This document shows, in pieces, positions 60,780-64,000 of a DNA stretch of 64,000 bases. How positions within the stretch are numbered: position 1 is the stretch's first letter; each line of letters begins with the position of its first letter. The DNA lies in assembly GCF_901933205.1 (NCBI RefSeq), contig NW_022148237.1:920001-984000 (forward strand), in the 5' to 3' direction. The notes beneath the pieces were generated by a model. It was given only the letters and a program-made list of their open reading frames with translations, was not told where the DNA came from and ran no database searches. Source of the DNA: Camarhynchus parvulus. Lineage: Eukaryota; Chordata; Aves; Passeriformes; Thraupidae. The position numbers were made by a program, and so were the translations under genes.

Positions 60780-61080
60780 TTGGGGGGGGGCCAGTGGGCC
60801 GGGGGTCAGCGGGTGCCGGGGGCAATGGGCCGAGGAGGGTCAGCGGGTGCCGGGGGTCAGCGGGTGCCGGGGGTCAGTGGGCCGAGGGGGTCAGCGGGTG
60901 CGGGGGGTCAGTGGGGGGTTGCCGAGGGGGGTCAGTGGGGGGTCAGCGGGGCCGGGGGGTCAGTGGGTGCCGGGGGGGGGTCAGTGGGTGCCGGGGGGGG
61001 GTCAGTGGGTGCCGGGGGGGGGTCAGTGGGTGCCGGGGGGTCAGTGGGCGGGGGGCCGGTGGGTGCAGGGGTCGGGTGCC
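60780..61080. repeat. GGGTCAGYGGGTGCCGG minisatellite
   Basis: More than a dozen G-rich units of 15-25 bp lie between GRM6 and ABT1. No gene was seen here. Confidence 0.85.
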
Positions 61081-61149
61081 GGCGGCTGTCGAGGAGTCCC
61101 GGGGGGGCTGGGGGGAAGGGGGGGCACTGGGGGTGGGGTTCGAGGGGCC

Positions 61150-61577
61150 CCAGAGCGGGCGGGGCCTTTCCCGCCAAAACTCCGCCTCAGCCGTTCCCGC
61201 CCAAACCGCGGCGCGCGCTTCCCGCCGCCGCCAGGCCACGCCCCCACATTGATTCACGCCCCCTTAATGTAACCGCGCCTCCTCCGTGTGTAACCACGCC
61301 CCGTTACTAAACCCCGCCCCTAGCGCTAGACCACGCCCCTCCGCGCTTTACGGCTTTTTCGCGACTCCCCGGCCCCCTGCCAGCGGCACTTTACGGCTCT
61401 GTTGGTGTTTTACGACCGCGGCCGGCCGCGTTGTGAGGATGCGGGGCCGGGGGGGGCCCGGGGGGCGATTTTGGGGGTCCCGGGAGGAATTGGGGGTGCG
61501 GCAGAGCCTGAAAAGGGGTGAGGGGGCTCTGGGGGTGGTCACTTCCCTTTAACTCCTTCCTGCCCATCGCAGGGGCC
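61150..61577 (+). promoter_or_regulatory. ABT1: ABT1 promoter and probable leader exon
   Basis: A CpG-rich stretch with many CCACGCCCC boxes leads to a leader exon. That exon has a donor at 61518 (AAAAGGG then GTGAGG) and splices to the acceptor at 61571-61572. An ATG at 61439 is in frame with ABT1 across this junction. Confidence 0.5.
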
Positions 61578-63083
61578 ATGGCTGGGGCCGAGCGGGACCC
61601 GCACGGGAGGGGCGAGGAGGAGGAAAGAGGAGGAGGAAGAGGAGGAAGAAAAGGAGGAGGAAGAAGAGGAGAAGAAGAGGAAGAAAAGGAGGAGGAAGAG
61701 GAAGAAATGGAGGGGGAAGAAGAGGAAGGAAAGGAGGAAGAGGAAGGAAAGGAGGAGGAAGAGGAGGGTCCCGAGGGCTCCCCCGCTGCCGAAGCCCCCT
61801 CGGACCCCCCCCCGAAGCCGGTGGTACCGGGGGTCCTTTATTTGTCCTTCCTCCCCCCGGGCTTCGGGCCCCGCCAGGCCCGGGCGCTGCTGCGGCCGCA
61901 CGGGGAGCTGGGCCGGGTCTTCCTGCAGCCCCACGGTGAGTCCGGGGGTCCGGGGGGGGTCTGGGGGGTTTTCCTACAGCCAGGGGGTCCCTGGGGGGGG
62001 TCACAGACCCCCAGCAATGGGGGAAGGGGGGGTCCCCACAGGCAGGTACAGAATTTGGGGGTCAGGGCTCCTCCCAGCCCCGCTGACACCCACGTTCAGC
62101 ACCCTTGGGTGGGGGGCTCAGCTCCCCGTTTCTCAGCGCCCCCTCCCCGTTCCCGCAGGAGGCTCCGTGCGGCGGCGGCGGCAGCGCCCGGGGGGACCCC
62201 CGGCCGTGGCGTTCGCCGAGGGCTGGGTGGAATTCCGGGACAAGCGAGCGGCCAAACGCGCGGCCAAAATCCTGCACGGGGCCCCCATGGCCCCCCGGCC
62301 CCGCAGCCCCTTCCGCCATCACTACTGGAGCATCAAGGTGGGGCTCGGGGAGTGCTGGGGAGGGGTCCCGGCGGGTCCTGGGTGCTTCAGAACGGGTTTA
62401 GGGGGGGCTTGGATCCCTTTTTGGGGGGCCCAGATCCCTTTCTGGGGGTCTCAGACCTTTGGGGGAGACACCTGTGGGTTCCTGGGTAATTGGGAGCCTT
62501 TGTGGGTGAGGGGTTGGGATAGCCTTGGGTCCCTTTTTGGGGGTCCCACATTTGTAGGGAGCACCTGGGTCCCTTTTTTGGGGGCGGGGGTCTCGGATGG
62601 TTTTGGCCCACTGGGGGTCCCTGTTTTAGGGTTCAGGGGGGTCAGTGGGGAGGGGCTGGGCTGTGTTGGGAGACCCCTCGCACACACCTGGGCCAGCAGC
62701 TGAGGGGGATTCGAACACCTCAAAACCTTATTTTGGGGGGCGGTCTGAAGCTGTTTGGGGGTTCCCCTGACCTGTGCCCACCCCCCCAGTACCTGCCCGG
62801 GTTCCGGTGGCCTCACCTGAGCGAGCGGCTCAGCTATGAGCGCCAGGTGCGGGCGCAGCGCCTGCGGGCCGAGGTGGCCCAGGCCAAGCGGGAGGGGGGG
62901 TTCTACGCCCGCCGCGCCTCCAAGGACCCCCCCAAAACCTCCGGAGACCCCGCAGCCCCTCCCCGGACCTGGGGCTTCACCCAGAGACCGACCGAGGAGG
63001 AGATTTGGAGGCGCAAAGCTCGGCCCCCCCCGGCCGCGCCCCCCCAGAGCCTGCTGGAGAAGGTGTTTGGGACAGGCAGGTGA
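61578..63083 (+). CDS. ABT1: ABT1 (ESF2 family), RNA-binding pre-rRNA processing factor
   Basis: ABT1 is the vertebrate ESF2 orthologue: a nucleolar RRM protein of early 18S rRNA processing, also described as a TBP-associated activator. Exons: 61578-61935, 62159-62337, 62790-63083; all join in frame, giving 276 residues (human 272). A Gly/Arg/Glu-rich start is followed by [20 protein letters not shown] and [88 protein letters not shown] and [14 protein letters not shown] come next. The end, [10 protein letters not shown], is shorter than in human. MAGAERD is preferred as the start because human ABT1 begins at the equivalent acidic stretch. Confidence 0.93.
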
Positions 63084-64000
63084 GACCCTCCCTCAAATCT
63101 GGGGGGGCTCCAGGTGTGTGGAACGCCAGGGCTCTCTCTGGACACCGATTCCTGTCTCAAGGACCACCAGATGTTTTATTTTTCTCCTTAAAGCTTTTAT
63201 TACTTTTAACAAAAATAATTCCTCGCGGTCTCTTTAAATTCTGCCGAGGGGGCGGGGCTAAGGGGAGGGGGCGGGGCTATGGCTTCGGCGCGAAACTCCC
63301 TGAAGGCAGCGCAAGGGGCGGGGGAGTGGGCGTGGCTCAAGCAGCTCAGGCCACGCCCCTTTACCATAAAAGGACGTGACCCAAGGAAGCGACAGCAGGT
63401 GAAAGGTGCGTGTAGGCGGGGCCTGAACAAAGGGGCGGGGCTGGATAAAGCCACGCCCCTGCCCACGCCTTAAACAGGTCATTTAAATCTCTAAGGGGGG
63501 GCGGGGAGGGTAGGGCTCTTAAAGGGGCCGCGCCCCCGTTTCGAGGGGCGGTTCCAGTGTCAAAAATAGAAGCTCTGGGGGGTGAGGGAGGGGCCCCAGT
63601 ATGGCACTGGGGAAATGGGAGAACAAACAAACTCGGGGCCCCATAAACCTGATGTCCCCATAAACCTGGGGGGTGGGGGGCAAGCCCCCTCAAAGATGGG
63701 TGCTGAGAGCACCCCAATATCCCTGGGAAACCAAACAGGGGGAGTGGTACCAAACTGGGGACTCCCCCCCTCAAAATGCCACCGCTGGGGTCCCTCAGCC
63801 TTGCTGTGTCACTGGGGGAGGGGCGACCTGACACTGTGGGGAAGGGGGGCAGGGGTCCCCAAAATCGGGGTGTCACCCTGGGGTCCCCCTGAATCCCGAC
63901 AATGGGGTCCTGGAGCCCCCAAACCTGGGGGGCACTCCAGAACCTCCCAGTGACTCTCAGGGGGTCCTGGGGTGCCAGTCCCACTCTGGGGACCCCCCCA
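63084..64000. other. Right flank: ABT1 3' region and GC-box-rich sequence, no gene recognised
   Basis: 63165-63240 is a short AT-rich stretch. On the minus strand it contains AATAAA twice (near 63175 and 63198), while no plus-strand AATAAA is obvious, so a convergent minus-strand gene may end here. 63245-63540 has many GGGGCGGGGC / CCACGCCC boxes and a CATAAAAGG. The remaining 460 bp is low-complexity sequence with no convincing exon. Confidence 0.4.

Overview
This is vertebrate nuclear DNA, most likely from a bird and probably from one of the small, very GC-rich microchromosomes. Seven multi-exon genes with short introns are recognisable. Almost every intron and spacer is filled with G/C-rich minisatellites. 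One intron holds an AT-richer block that looks like a passerine retroviral LTR. Gene names rest on protein similarity recalled from human orthologues; no search was run.

Layout. On the minus strand come the 5' part of HUWE1 (341-6914, continuing beyond base 1), PHF8 (10231-28177) and WNK3 (30823-43041). On the plus strand follow TSR2 (44914-46722) and a ZWINT-like kinetochore gene (47232-52053). GRM6 lies on the minus strand (52235-59785), tail-to-tail with ZWINT. ABT1 lies on the plus strand (61578-63083). HUWE1, PHF8, WNK3 and TSR2 keep the order and orientation of human Xp11.22, although FAM120C, which lies between PHF8 and WNK3 in humans, is absent. ZWINT, GRM6 and ABT1 are on other human chromosomes. 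The genes are not an operon: they are a ubiquitin ligase, a histone demethylase, an ion-transport kinase, a ribosomal-protein escort, a kinetochore protein, a retinal glutamate receptor and an rRNA-processing factor, each with its own promoter.

Most unusual. Introns of four genes (HUWE1, PHF8, TSR2, GRM6) carry extra copies of short exon-intron junction pieces: 15-85 nt of exon end plus, in many copies, the adjoining splice donor or acceptor. They often lie inside or at the edge of minisatellites. The extreme cases are eight extra donors in one PHF8 intron and five extra acceptors in the next. Several promoters or introns hold homotypic motif arrays: CTCGCGAG at HUWE1, GCCATNTTGG at PHF8, CCAAT at ZWINT, TGATGTCA in a TSR2 intron, and TAATCC plus CAGATG upstream of GRM6.

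Reading-frame quality. HUWE1, TSR2 and ABT1 join perfectly in phase. PHF8, WNK3, ZWINT and GRM6 each contain one or more single-base frame breaks inside otherwise conserved exons with intact splice sites, mostly at G/C homopolymers. Assembly indels are the simplest explanation, but this needs reads or RNA.
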